DNA of 61,213 nt, from NCBI RefSeq assembly GCF_943913405.1, contig NZ_CALTYA010000022.1:1-61213 (forward strand), in the 5' to 3' direction. Every line of letters starts with the position of its first letter. Position 1 is the stretch's first letter. A model generated the notes under the pieces. The model saw nothing but the letters and a program-made list of their open reading frames with translations. It was not told where the DNA came from and made no database searches. Shown in pieces: positions 49,252 to 57,554 of this stretch. The position numbers and the translations under genes are program-made. The DNA comes from an uncultured Flavobacterium sp. GTDB lineage: Bacteria > Bacteroidota > Bacteroidia > Flavobacteriales > Flavobacteriaceae.

Positions 49252-50163
49252 TTACAAAACACTCAAAATATAATACCAAAAAGCAAGAGAAATAAATGAA
49301 ATCGGGATTCCGAAACCAATCATCATGCTGCTTAATTTTGGTTTTAATCCATAACTCGAAGCTAAAATTGCCGCCGTAATCATTGGTGCCATTGCCGATT
49401 CTAAAATAGAAACATCGACTTCGATTCCGTCTCCTTTCAAAATAAATTTATAGCCAATTATAAAAAATAAAGGCGTAATTATTAATTTGAAAAGCAATCC
49501 TAAAGTTAGAAATTTCCAATGCTGGCTTCGCTTGTCAATCTTTAATTGCAATCCGACAGCGACTAAAGCGATTGGCGTAACTGTATTTCCTAATCTTTGA
49601 AAAACAGATTGCAAATCTTGCATAAAATCAAGTTTCAAAAGATTCATCATTACAGCCAAGAAAAAAGCAATAAATGGCGGAAAAAATAAGATTTTTGAAG
49701 CAATTGCCTTTGGATTCGGAGTTCCTTTGGAATAAATTGAGGCGACGATAATTCCCAAAGTTGCCATCACGACGAAGGTTCCGGGTTGATCGACGATGAT
49801 TGCGGTTTCTAAACCTTTCTTTCCGTAAAGCGCTTCGATTACTGGAAATCCTACGAAAGAAGTATTTCCTAAACCGCCAGTTAAAACTAGACATCCGATG
49901 AGTTTTTTGGACCAGCCAAAGTATTTTCCTAGTGAAGTAAAAAATAGAAAAGCTAATAAAAATCCGATCCAAGCGATTCCGAGCGGAAATAAAAGTTTTG
50001 TGCTGATTTCAATTTTTGGAATGTAGAATAAAGCTAAAGCGGGTAACGAAATATAGATGACAAATTGGTTTAAAACTTGGTGCGAATTCGCTGGAAACGC
50101 TTTGACTCTCTGCAAGGCGATTCCTAAAATCATACATAGAAATAGTAAAATTATGCTATCCAT
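49252..50163 (-). CDS. AEC-family transporter (auxin-efflux-carrier type)
   Basis: A 303-residue membrane protein with 10 hydrophobic segments. AEC marks: the VLNQFVIYISLPALALF helix, GGLGNTSFVGFPVIEALYG and LESAMAPMITAAILASSY. Bacterial AEC proteins move organic acids or amino acids (for example malate). It sits between two MFS genes, transcribed together with the Bcr/CflA gene at 31 bases. Confidence 0.9.
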   Translation of the reverse strand: MDSIILLFLCMILGIALQRVKAFPANSHQVLNQFVIYISLPALALFYIPKIEISTKLLFPLGIAWIGFLLAFLFFTSLGKYFGWSKKLIGCLVLTGGLGNTSFVGFPVIEALYGKKGLETAIIVDQPGTFVVMATLGIIVASIYSKGTPNPKAIASKILFFPPFIAFFLAVMMNLLKLDFMQDLQSVFQRLGNTVTPIALVAVGLQLKIDKRSQHWKFLTLGLLFKLIITPLFFIIGYKFILKGDGIEVDVSILESAMAPMITAAILASSYGLKPKLSSMMIGFGIPISFISLAFWYYILSVL

Positions 50164-50194
50164 TTTTTATTCCAATTCTCATCTTTGAACCTTT

Positions 50195-51400
50195 TTAAGC
50201 GATTTCAGTTCTCCACTTCTTCACTTTAAAATTCAAAAGCAAGATAATCAAAAAGCAAACTGTTCCGCAGAAAAACATTCCGAAAACCATTGGAAAAGTC
50301 GTTCCGTTATGCAAAAGACTTACCAAAGCAGAAATTCCTGCACCAGTAATCATTTGGATAAATCCGATTAATGCCGAAGCGCTTCCTGCATTGTAAGTAA
50401 ATGGCGCCAACGCCAAAGCCGTGCAATTTGGAACCAATAATCCGAGTGAGAATAAAAACGTAAAAATCATGGCGATTAAAAGTGCTGGCGATAATAAATC
50501 TAATCCGAATAAAACGAACATCAGAATTGAGATAAAAAGCAAAACCACACTTGAAATTGTAATCACTTGAAGCGAAGTATATTTATTTAAAAGAACACGA
50601 TTTATCTGGCTTCCGATGATGAAACCCATTGCGTTACCACCGAAAACCCAGCCATATTGCTGTTCCGTAAATCCGTGAAATTTCATAAAAACAAAAGGCG
50701 ATCCGCTGATGTATGCGAACATTCCAGCCATGGCAATACTGCTTGCCAAAGCATAATATAAAAATGTTTTTTCTTGCAAAACATCTCTGTAATCTTTCAA
50801 AACATCTTTCGCTTTCAGTGATTTTGCACGATTTGGATTCTTGCTTTCTGGTAAATATAAAAAAACCGAAACGATCAAAATAAAACTAAACGCTGTCAGA
50901 AAATAAAAGATCGTTCTCCATGTTGAAACCGTCAAAACCCAGCCTCCAATTGTTGGTGCTAAAATTGGTGCAACCCCAACAATCAACATTAAAATCGAGA
51001 ATACTTTTGCAATTTCAGAAACTGGAAATAAGTCCCGGACAACTGCCCTGCTTACTACCATTCCGACGCATCCGCCTAAAGCCAGGACAACTCGCATGGC
51101 AATCAACCAATTAATCGAAGGCGATAAAGCACATCCGATCGAAGCTAAAAGAAATAATGATAGTCCGAAAATCAACGGTTTTTTTCTTCCGAATTTATCT
51201 GTAATTGGTCCGTAAAATAACTGTCCGATGCTGATTCCGATGAAGTAGCTTGTTAGTGAAAGCGCGACTTGGGAAATATCAGTGTCTAATGATTTTGCAA
51301 TTGAAGGAAATGCGGGAAGATACATATCGATGCTGAATGGTGCCAATGCAGATAAGCCTCCAAGGATGAAAAGTATGGAGTATTTTTGTTTTGTGGTCAT
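50195..51400 (-). CDS. Bcr/CflA-family multidrug efflux MFS transporter
   Basis: A 401-residue transporter. It shows LSALAPFSIDMYLPAFPSI, the Bcr/CflA opening, the GQLFYGPITDKFGRKKPL loop motif and the VRDLF / PILAPTIGGWVL motif. These are diagnostic for the drug:H+ antiporter-1 (12 TMS) group. Substrates may include bicyclomycin, chloramphenicol or sulfonamides, but cargo varies. It is divergent from the small secreted-protein gene. Confidence 0.93.
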   Translation of the reverse strand: MTTKQKYSILFILGGLSALAPFSIDMYLPAFPSIAKSLDTDISQVALSLTSYFIGISIGQLFYGPITDKFGRKKPLIFGLSLFLLASIGCALSPSINWLIAMRVVLALGGCVGMVVSRAVVRDLFPVSEIAKVFSILMLIVGVAPILAPTIGGWVLTVSTWRTIFYFLTAFSFILIVSVFLYLPESKNPNRAKSLKAKDVLKDYRDVLQEKTFLYYALASSIAMAGMFAYISGSPFVFMKFHGFTEQQYGWVFGGNAMGFIIGSQINRVLLNKYTSLQVITISSVVLLFISILMFVLFGLDLLSPALLIAMIFTFLFSLGLLVPNCTALALAPFTYNAGSASALIGFIQMITGAGISALVSLLHNGTTFPMVFGMFFCGTVCFLIILLLNFKVKKWRTEIA

Positions 51401-51525
51401 AAAATTGTGGGAATAATTTGTGGCGCAAAATTAAGGTTTGGATATTTGTTTGTGGGGTTTTGTTTCTTAAATAAATGTGAAAAGAATATAAAAAGTGTAT
51501 ATCTTTGGTATAAAATTTTTTTAAT

Positions 51526-51891
51526 ATGAAAAAGATATTTCTTGTAATTTTTCTAAATATATTTATCACAAGCTACTCACAAAAAGATGTCGTTAACGAT
51601 ACAGTTAAATTGAATTACGAATCTACCAAGCTACCTAAAAATTCTTTTATCGGAAAATGGAAGGATGAAAATTCTGTTTTCACATTTGATATAAAAGGAC
51701 ATTTTATAAAAGAAAATAATGATGGAACTATTGTTAGAACTAAATGGAAATGGATTAACGATAATTTATATGTAGGCTTGGGTAAAAAAAATAAATTTAT
51801 CCGATTTTATGGATTACAAAATGACCTAAATTTTATGATTTATAAAAATGAAGGCGAAGAAATTACTCATAATGCATACAGAATAAAATAA
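51526..51891 (+). CDS. Small secreted lipocalin-like protein, unknown
   Basis: A 121-residue protein with a signal peptide (MKKIFLVIFLNIFITSYSQ). The mature part has regular beta-strands (FIGKWKDENSVFTFDIKG, TKWKWINDNLYVGLG, FIRFYGLQNDLNFMIY) suggesting a small beta-barrel like a lipocalin. A TATCTTTG element (51500-51507) precedes the gene by 19 bases. Codon and base use is more AT-rich than nearby transporters. Confidence 0.7.
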   Translation: MKKIFLVIFLNIFITSYSQKDVVNDTVKLNYESTKLPKNSFIGKWKDENSVFTFDIKGHFIKENNDGTIVRTKWKWINDNLYVGLGKKNKFIRFYGLQNDLNFMIYKNEGEEITHNAYRIK

Positions 51892-51951
51892 ATATTCAAT
51901 TAAGAAATCTTAAATTTCCCTAAAATATTTTCCAATCAAAAATAAACTAAC

Positions 51952-51975
51952 TAAATTTGTAATATAATTTATTAC
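51952..51975 (+). promoter_or_regulatory. -7 element and palindromic operator before the Rrf2 gene
   Basis: TAAATTTG (51952-51959) is a full -7 match. It shares its last base with a palindrome of 17 bases, GTAATA-N5-TATTAC (51959-51975), which ends three bases before the ATG. Position fits autorepression by the Rrf2 protein. Confidence 0.55.
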
Positions 51976-51978
51976 AGT

Positions 51979-52386
51979 ATGATTTCAGGTAAGTTCGCCA
52001 TCACACTTCACATTCTTACTTTGCTGTCAAAATTCCCAGATGAATATTTATCTTCTGAATTTTTAGCGGGAAGCATGAATCTGCATCCTGTTTTGGTTCG
52101 AAAGGAAATTGCAAACCTTAAGAAAAATCATATTGTGGAAAGCAAAGAAGGAAAAAATGGCGGTACAAAATTGCTAAAACCGGCGTCTCAAATCAATCTT
52201 GATGACATTTTTAAGATGACTTTTGAAAGCGTTTCTTTGGGTTATTCAAAAAATGATCCAAATCCTGATTGTCCTGTCGGAAAACAGATTAACCAAAAGC
52301 TTGATGAATTATACTTAGATATCAATCAAAAAATCAGCAAGCAATTGAGCGGGATTTCCTTGACGGAATTCTCAGATAAATTCTAG
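51979..52386 (+). CDS. Rrf2-family transcriptional regulator
   Basis: A 135-residue winged-helix protein. It starts MISGKFAITLHILTLL, with recognition helix region SSEFLAGSMNLHPVLVRKE and the wing VESKEGKNGGTKLLKP. Only one Cys (PDCPVG, about residue 97) lies where cluster-binding members carry three, so an iron-sulfur cluster is unlikely. It most resembles YwnA-like members. The likely target is the next gene, which has a similar palindrome. Confidence 0.9.
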   Translation: MISGKFAITLHILTLLSKFPDEYLSSEFLAGSMNLHPVLVRKEIANLKKNHIVESKEGKNGGTKLLKPASQINLDDIFKMTFESVSLGYSKNDPNPDCPVGKQINQKLDELYLDINQKISKQLSGISLTEFSDKF

Positions 52387-52405
52387 CTTTTTTTTAATTT
52401 AAACT

Positions 52406-52422
52406 GTAACTTTTTTTATTAC
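52406..52422 (+). promoter_or_regulatory. Second candidate Rrf2 site
   Basis: GTAACTTTTTTTATTAC, 17 bases, matches the site before the Rrf2 gene at 13 of 17 positions with both outer arms kept. It lies 16 bases before the ATG of the oxidoreductase gene. Confidence 0.4.
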
Positions 52423-52438
52423 TTATAAATATATACTT

Positions 52439-53083
52439 ATGAAAATCGCACTTATCGGAGCCACTGGCTTCCTTGGCACCAGCCTTACAAACGAATTATC
52501 AAACCGCAAACATGATGTTACCGCAATTTCTAGAACTGCAAAAGAATCAGACAAGGACAACTTAAAATATGTTGCCGCTGATGTCTACAATGTACAAGAA
52601 TTAGCAGAAATATTGAAAGGACACGATGCAGTAATAAGCGCCTTTAATCCGGGTTGGACGAACCCTAATATTTATGCTGACTTTTTAAAAGGAGCTAAAG
52701 CCATTCAGGAAGCTGTAAAACTTTCTGGCGTGAAAAGATTGATTACTGTTGGTGGTGCTGGAAGTTTGTACATCGACGGAAAACAATTAGTTGACGGTCC
52801 AGATTTTCCTGCTGATATCAAACCTGGAGCAACTGCGGCGCGTGAATATTTAGACATTATCAAAGAAGAAAAAGATTTGGATTGGGCATTTTTCAGTCCG
52901 GCAATCGAAATGCACCAAGGAATCACAACAGGAAGAACTGGAAAATATCGTTTAGGTGCTGACAGCCCCGTTTTTAATGAAGAAGAAAGAAGCATAATGT
53001 CAGGCGAAGATGTTGCGGTTGTTTTGGCTGATGAAGTTGAAAATCCTAAGCATCATCAGGTTCGTTTTACGGCAGCTTATTAA
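52439..53083 (+). CDS. NAD(P)-binding oxidoreductase (NmrA / atypical SDR)
   Basis: A 214-residue protein starting MKIALIGATGFLGTSL, a GxxGxxG NAD(P)-binding loop. The rest fits the NAD(P)-binding-10/YwnB-like family: VISAFNPGW, TVGGAGSLYIDG and WAFFSPAIEMH. No YxxxK catalytic motif is present. YwnB-like genes often follow Rrf2 regulators of the YwnA type, as here. Likely redox or stress role; substrate unknown. Confidence 0.88.
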   Translation: MKIALIGATGFLGTSLTNELSNRKHDVTAISRTAKESDKDNLKYVAADVYNVQELAEILKGHDAVISAFNPGWTNPNIYADFLKGAKAIQEAVKLSGVKRLITVGGAGSLYIDGKQLVDGPDFPADIKPGATAAREYLDIIKEEKDLDWAFFSPAIEMHQGITTGRTGKYRLGADSPVFNEEERSIMSGEDVAVVLADEVENPKHHQVRFTAAY

Positions 53084-53130
53084 TTGGTTGAGGGTTTTAG
53101 GTTCAGGGATTTTGATTGAACTTAAACTTT

Positions 53131-53260
53131 TCTCGCAAAGACGCTAAGTCGCAAAGTTTATTATTAAAAGCTTTTCGTCTTTGTTTCTTTGCGAGATTTT
53201 ATTTTTACGCCTTTTCAAAACTTAGCAACTTTGCGCCTCAGCAACTTTGCAACTTAAAGC
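53131..53260. repeat. Inverted and tandem CGCAAAG / TTAGCAACTTTGC repeats upstream of meaB
   Basis: TCTCGCAAAG (53131-53140) is inverted at 53187-53196, making an imperfect hairpin. After it, CTTAGCAACTTTGC and CAGCAACTTTGC lie in tandem (53221-53250). The same motifs precede the adenosyltransferase gene. They fill the 211-base gap before meaB. Confidence 0.55.
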
Positions 53261-53294
53261 CTTTTCCCTACTTTTACTTTTCTAAATCCAGAAA

Positions 53295-54383
53295 GTGTCC
53301 AAACCATCTCCACATAAATCGGCTTTGCAAGAAAAAGACGGAATCCCACAGCCAGAAAGCATCGGCAAGGAATCTGTTGCTCAAATTATTGAATCTCGAA
53401 AACGTCAGCCCTCAGCTGAAGAATTGATTTCTGGAATTTTAAAAGGGGATAAAACGGCTTTATCTCGAGCGATTACTTTGGTAGAAAGTACAAATCCGAA
53501 ACATTTGGAGAAAGCAAATCAGGTAATCCAAGCTTGTTTGCCTTACGCCAATAATTCTGTAAGATTAGGAATTACGGGCGTTCCCGGTGTTGGAAAAAGT
53601 ACTTTTATTGAAGCTTTTGGGAAATTCTTGACTTCTAACAGAAAGAAAGTAGCCGTTTTGGCGGTTGATCCAAGCAGTACGATTTCTCACGGAAGCATTC
53701 TTGGCGACAAAACCCGAATGGAAGAATTAGTCAAAGATGAAAACGCTTACATCAGGCCTTCTGCTTCTGGCGAAACATTGGGCGGTGTTGCCCGAAAAAC
53801 CCGCGAGACGATTATTTTATGCGAAGCTTGCGGTTTTGATACCATTGTTATTGAAACTGTCGGCGTTGGCCAAAGCGAAACTGCCGTTCACAGTATGGTG
53901 GATTTCTTTTTACTGTTGAAAATTTCTGGCGCTGGCGACGAATTGCAAGGAATTAAGCGCGGTATTATGGAAATGGCGGATGCAATCGTAATCAATAAAG
54001 CCGACGGAGATAATATCAAAAGAGCAAATTTAGCCAAAACAGAATTCAATCGCGCGTTGCATTTATTTCCTGCAAAAAGTTCTGGCTGGCAACCGAAAGT
54101 TATAACGGCAAGCGCCATTACGCATGACGGAATTGCGAATGTTTGGGAAATGATTTCGGAGTATTTACAACTTACGAAAGAAAATAATTATTTCAGCGAA
54201 AGACGCCAAGACCAAAACCAGCATTGGCTTTTGGAAACCATAAACGAACAATTGAAAACCAATTTCTTCAATCATCCTGAGATTAAAAGTTTATTGGAAG
54301 AAAATAAAAAAGCGGTGCAAAATAATGAAATTTCACCGTTTGCCGCCGCTTCTATTTTGCTTGAGAAGTATTTTAAGAAGTAA
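53295..54383 (+). CDS. meaB: Methylmalonyl-CoA mutase-associated GTPase MeaB
   Basis: A 362-residue G3E-family GTPase with a GTG start (53295) that yields SKPSPHKSALQEKDG. Walker A is GVPGVGKSTFIEAFG, then AVDPSS, GDKTRME, ETVGVGQSETAV and guanine-specificity NKADGDN. It protects and reloads adenosylcobalamin-dependent methylmalonyl-CoA mutase, which is not encoded here. The adenosyltransferase at 33945 makes the same cofactor. The convergent lipoprotein gene ends 14 bases after the stop, with no terminator. Confidence 0.93.
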   Translation: MSKPSPHKSALQEKDGIPQPESIGKESVAQIIESRKRQPSAEELISGILKGDKTALSRAITLVESTNPKHLEKANQVIQACLPYANNSVRLGITGVPGVGKSTFIEAFGKFLTSNRKKVAVLAVDPSSTISHGSILGDKTRMEELVKDENAYIRPSASGETLGGVARKTRETIILCEACGFDTIVIETVGVGQSETAVHSMVDFFLLLKISGAGDELQGIKRGIMEMADAIVINKADGDNIKRANLAKTEFNRALHLFPAKSSGWQPKVITASAITHDGIANVWEMISEYLQLTKENNYFSERRQDQNQHWLLETINEQLKTNFFNHPEIKSLLEENKKAVQNNEISPFAAASILLEKYFKK

Positions 54384-54397
54384 GAAGACAATAGCTG

Positions 54398-54940
54398 TTA
54401 CTGTACTTCTAATAAGTTTATGCTTATTGTTTTTTCTTTTCCGAATTCATTTTGATAGGCTTCCAAAACTTCATCGCGCTTGTCTGAAACTTTGATTGGC
54501 AGTTTTTTTTCTTTTAAATCTTTGGCCTGCACATCGCGAACAATACCGCTAAATTTCTTCTGCAACAAACCGCTTCCGTCAATTTCTATGCTTCCTATAT
54601 AATACGTTTTCCCGCTTTCTGGCACTGATAGACTTGCATATCCGTCAGGAAGATTTGCCGAACCGTAAGGCGTGTAAATCAATTTCAGAAAATGATTTCC
54701 TTTTGGCAATTTCATGACCATCAGCCCGCTTTCGTCTAGACGGTAAGTCAAAACGCCTTTGCTGTTTTCGTCAAAATAAATTTTAGAATTCTTCGTCACG
54801 CCTTTTCCGTTGTTCAAGATCGAAAACTTTGCGATGATTACAGTTTCTGCTTCTGAAATCGTGTCTGTTTTAGAAAGCCTGTTTGAACCGCAAGAAGATA
54901 TTACGAATAAAACCAGCAACATTGCTCCTATCTTTTTCAT
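54398..54940 (-). CDS. Lipoprotein, DUF2846-like
   Basis: A 180-residue protein. The signal MKKIGAMLLVLFVISSC ends at lipobox Cys17. The mature part has the pattern of DUF2846-type proteins: AKFSILNNGKG, VMKLPKGNHFLKLIYTPYG and a GKTYYIGSIEIDGSG stretch (my identification is moderate). Envelope-located, function unknown. Confidence 0.7.
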   Translation of the reverse strand: MKKIGAMLLVLFVISSCGSNRLSKTDTISEAETVIIAKFSILNNGKGVTKNSKIYFDENSKGVLTYRLDESGLMVMKLPKGNHFLKLIYTPYGSANLPDGYASLSVPESGKTYYIGSIEIDGSGLLQKKFSGIVRDVQAKDLKEKKLPIKVSDKRDEVLEAYQNEFGKEKTISINLLEVQ

Positions 54941-55032
54941 TGTACTAAATTTGGTAGGCTAATTTACCATTTTTATTTTACTACTCCTATCTTCCTGTTT
55001 TACAGAAGCGATCCTTTATCTAAAAATAAAAA

Positions 55033-55060
55033 AACCGCAAGCTTTTTAATGCTTGCGGTT
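55033..55060 (-). terminator. Terminator of the repeat-protein gene
   Basis: AACCGCAAGC pairs with GCTTGCGGTT around TTTTTAAT. On the minus strand a T7 run follows. It lies about 45 bases after the stop of the gene at 55106. Confidence 0.85.
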
Positions 55061-55105
55061 CTTTTATATGAATTCATCAAAAGACTTTCCAGCCTTTGAA
55101 ATAGC

Positions 55106-56755
55106 TTATTGAATCTTAACGAAAGACAATCTTGATTCTACGCCTACTGCATAAGTTGTAGTTTCGCTTGAAGATCCGATTCCTACAGCGAAATTGAATG
55201 TTCTTGCCGCCGTGATGGTCATTGTCGTTACAAAAGTACATCCGTAAGGCGCAACGTCACCCACAACACCTGATCCATAATGGATACGAGTCGTACCACT
55301 GGCACCTGACGGAACATCCCAAAACCAGTTTGTATTTGAAGGTACCGGAACGCCATATCTTGCTCCTGTGAAATTCCAAATTACCGTGTAAGTTCCTGAA
55401 GGTAAAGTGATTTCGTCATTTGTATCATTAAAACTTGCTCCTTGAATTGAATTTACAAAAGCACTTCCTGCTCCGTTAAAAGCAACATTTGTAGCAACTC
55501 CTGCTCCTGGTGCTGTAATCGATCCTGAATCGCTTGCTGGCAAAACAATTGCTGGCAAAGTCGCTGCCGCACCGCTTGCGCTGATATTGGTTACGTTAAG
55601 CAAAGCTTGCCAGTTGGCAGAACCCGCATATAATGTATAAGTTTGTCCGGCATTTGCTGTCAAAGTTGCGAAAGAACCTGAACCTGCGTTGATTGTTCCC
55701 GCTCCTGTAACTACGATAGAAACCGTTCCGGTTCCTGTGTTTCTGACAATATATTCACGTCCTAAAATACCTGTAACTGCTGGCAAAGTAATCGTTGTTG
55801 CCGCTGCTGCATTTACTGTTACAAAGTGATTCGCACCCGTTAAAGTTGCTGAAGCAGTCAATTCAGCATAAGCCATGGCAGTTGAACCTGCTATATGCAA
55901 AGTTGAATTCGGAGCCGCAGTTCCAATACCGATATTTCCTGCCGGCGCTCCAACCGTGCCTGTAAGACCTGTACCAAAAACAGCATTACCAATATTTAAT
56001 TGGTTAGATCCTGTGGCAGAAGCAAGGCTCGTCGCATTACCAACTGCTATATTTCCTGTTCCAGATGTAAGATTTACTGCAGAACGATGGCCTATTGCCG
56101 TATTCTGCGTACCTGAATTGATTACATTCAGAGCTTGGTGTCCTACAGCTGTGTTTTGTGTTCCCGTAGAAAGATTTAAAGCACCTCCACCGATGGCAAT
56201 GCTTGAACTCGCAGTAGTATTAGAAGTAAGCGTCTGCGTACCTATTGCAATATTATTTGAACCAGATGTATTCACTTTCAAAGCCTCATATCCATAAGCG
56301 ATATTAGAATTCCCTGAAGTAATAGATGTTAATGCAGTATATCCTGCAGCTACATTCCAAAAACCTGAAGTAATAGCGTTTAAGGTCTGAAAACCTATTC
56401 CAATATTCTGGCCGCTTGTTCCTGCGTCAGTTCCTGTTCCTCCCTTGCCCGCATCTTGCGTAATGTGGCTTGTGCCTACCGCTCTTAAGTCTGGTGCAGG
56501 ATTGTTTATCCAGGCAGTTCCGTTGTGAAACCAAACCGTGTTTGTGGTAATATCAAAAACCTGAAGGCCTTTTACCGGGCTAGTGATGGCTGTTCTTTGT
56601 GCCGTTGTCATTCTTGGCATCAAGAATCCTTTTGTGGTACTTGTAACATCAAGCATTGAAGTAGTTTCAGGGGTTGTAGTACCAATACCAACTTGTGCTT
56701 GCGAAGCTGTTGCCATCAGCATTAAAACAGCAACCATAGTGTACATTTTCTTCAT
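55106..56755 (-). CDS. Secreted YadA-head-like repeat protein with C-terminal beta domain
   Basis: A 549-residue protein. A signal peptide (to ASQAQ, about 20) is followed by a VGIGTTTPETTSMLDV block, typical of Bacteroidota secreted fibre-like proteins. Residues about 110-265 hold six or seven repeats of about 23 residues around N(I/T)A(I/V)G, as in YadA or tail-fibre heads. The last 170 residues may be a C1q/TNF-like jelly roll. Ala, Thr, Gly and Ser dominate and the DNA is visibly more GC-rich than its neighbours. A trimeric surface fibre or adhesin is a reasonable inference; no outer-membrane anchor or T9SS tail is seen. Confidence 0.8.
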   Translation of the reverse strand: MKKMYTMVAVLMLMATASQAQVGIGTTTPETTSMLDVTSTTKGFLMPRMTTAQRTAITSPVKGLQVFDITTNTVWFHNGTAWINNPAPDLRAVGTSHITQDAGKGGTGTDAGTSGQNIGIGFQTLNAITSGFWNVAAGYTALTSITSGNSNIAYGYEALKVNTSGSNNIAIGTQTLTSNTTASSSIAIGGGALNLSTGTQNTAVGHQALNVINSGTQNTAIGHRSAVNLTSGTGNIAVGNATSLASATGSNQLNIGNAVFGTGLTGTVGAPAGNIGIGTAAPNSTLHIAGSTAMAYAELTASATLTGANHFVTVNAAAATTITLPAVTGILGREYIVRNTGTGTVSIVVTGAGTINAGSGSFATLTANAGQTYTLYAGSANWQALLNVTNISASGAAATLPAIVLPASDSGSITAPGAGVATNVAFNGAGSAFVNSIQGASFNDTNDEITLPSGTYTVIWNFTGARYGVPVPSNTNWFWDVPSGASGTTRIHYGSGVVGDVAPYGCTFVTTMTITAARTFNFAVGIGSSSETTTYAVGVESRLSFVKIQ

Positions 56756-56998
56756 TTATAAAAGGGGGGATTATTGGTCACTGCCGGCTCTAGCCATGAC
56801 AATGATCAGTTAAACTTAAGTTTATCAAAAATCTTTAAGGAAGAATCTTCTACTGGTAGTTTCGTAGCAGCTTTTTTCGGGAAATACTTGTTAAAGAAAT
56901 GCAAATATAACAATTGTCTTTAAAATATTTCTTACAGAAATCATTTATTTACACAATCTTATTGGTCCTTTTACATTAAATTTTAAAAAAAAATAAAA

Positions 56999-57021
56999 AA
57001 TCCCGCTTTACTGGCGGGATT
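56999..57021 (-). terminator. Second terminator after the twin Cys-rich genes
   Basis: AATCCCGC pairs with GCGGGATT around TTTACTG. On the minus strand a T-rich run follows. Confidence 0.75.
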
Positions 57022-57046
57022 TCATTTAAAATTATTGCAAAACAAG

Positions 57047-57070
57047 AAAAGACCTTCTCAAAGGTCTTTT
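57047..57070 (-). terminator. First terminator after the twin Cys-rich genes
   Basis: AAAAGACCTT pairs with AAGGTCTTTT around CTCA, directly after the stop of the 70-residue gene. Confidence 0.8.
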
Positions 57071-57283
57071 TTATTGCTTCTCAAAATCACAAAGTTTATA
57101 GCCCAGCTTTTGCGCCTCTTCCATCGTGACATGATTCACTTCATGCTTACAGTTGTTTAAGCCGTCGCAGGTTTCAGAATAATGATATTTAGCGGCAATC
57201 TGGCTTTTGCAGATATAGACCCGGTTTTCTTTTACCGACGCACAGGAAACAAAGAGGGCAAGCAAAATGTATTTTTTAATCAT
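57071..57283 (-). CDS. Small Cys-rich lipoprotein, copy 2 of a tandem pair
   Basis: A 70-residue protein. The signal ends FVSCASV, giving a possible lipobox Cys14. The mature domain has VYICKSQIAAKYHYSETC, GLNNCKHEV and GYKLCDFEKQ, with four Cys. The pattern KYHYSExCxGLxxCKHEV...A...G..LC also occurs in the adjacent copy. Similar small domains occur as Cys/His metal-binding tails of other proteins, but I cannot name the family. Confidence 0.75.
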   Translation of the reverse strand: MIKKYILLALFVSCASVKENRVYICKSQIAAKYHYSETCDGLNNCKHEVNHVTMEEAQKLGYKLCDFEKQ

Positions 57284-57297
57284 AAGCTGTTTTTAAA

Positions 57298-57501
57298 TTA
57301 ATCTTCCCAACCGCAAAGCCCCAACCCTAATTCTCTGGCCTCTCTTAATGAGGTTTTAACCACTTCGTGCTTGCAATTCGAAAGCCCGCGACAGCTTTCT
57401 GAATAGTGGTATTTCTTTGCGCCTTTGTTGCCACAGATGTAGACTTTGCTTTCTGTAAAGGAAGTTAGGGAAATTAGGAGGAATAATAGGAAGTATTTCA
57501 T
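57298..57501 (-). CDS. Small Cys-rich secreted protein, copy 1 of a tandem pair
   Basis: A 67-residue protein with a signal peptide (MKYFLLFLLISLTSF) but no lipobox Cys. The mature domain reads VYICGNKGAKKYHYSESC, GLSNCKHEV, LGLGLCGWED, and aligns with the neighbouring gene through its full length (about half identical by eye). It lies 14 bases upstream of its copy, so the pair arose by tandem duplication and then took different anchoring. Confidence 0.75.
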   Translation of the reverse strand: MKYFLLFLLISLTSFTESKVYICGNKGAKKYHYSESCRGLSNCKHEVVKTSLREARELGLGLCGWED

Positions 57502-57554
57502 GGGGGAATTTATAATAGAATTTCTAATAACTTCTTCTAAACATTAAAATTAAT

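Larger units (their letters stand above)
56756..57070. other. 315-base intergenic region
   Basis: Between the repeat-protein gene and the twin Cys-rich genes. It should hold the promoter of the minus-strand repeat gene (no clear TTG/TAnnTTTG pair seen) and two terminators on the right side (56999-57021 and 57047-57070). No gene recognised. Confidence 0.6.

Noticed and set aside
53116..53427. 103-codon plus-strand frame overlapping the meaB start
   Set aside because: Mostly made of dispersed repeat sequence and out of frame with meaB.
55875..56297. 140-codon frame antisense to the repeat-protein gene
   Set aside because: It arises from the repeated, GC-richer coding sequence; its translation is Val/Pro/Ala low complexity.
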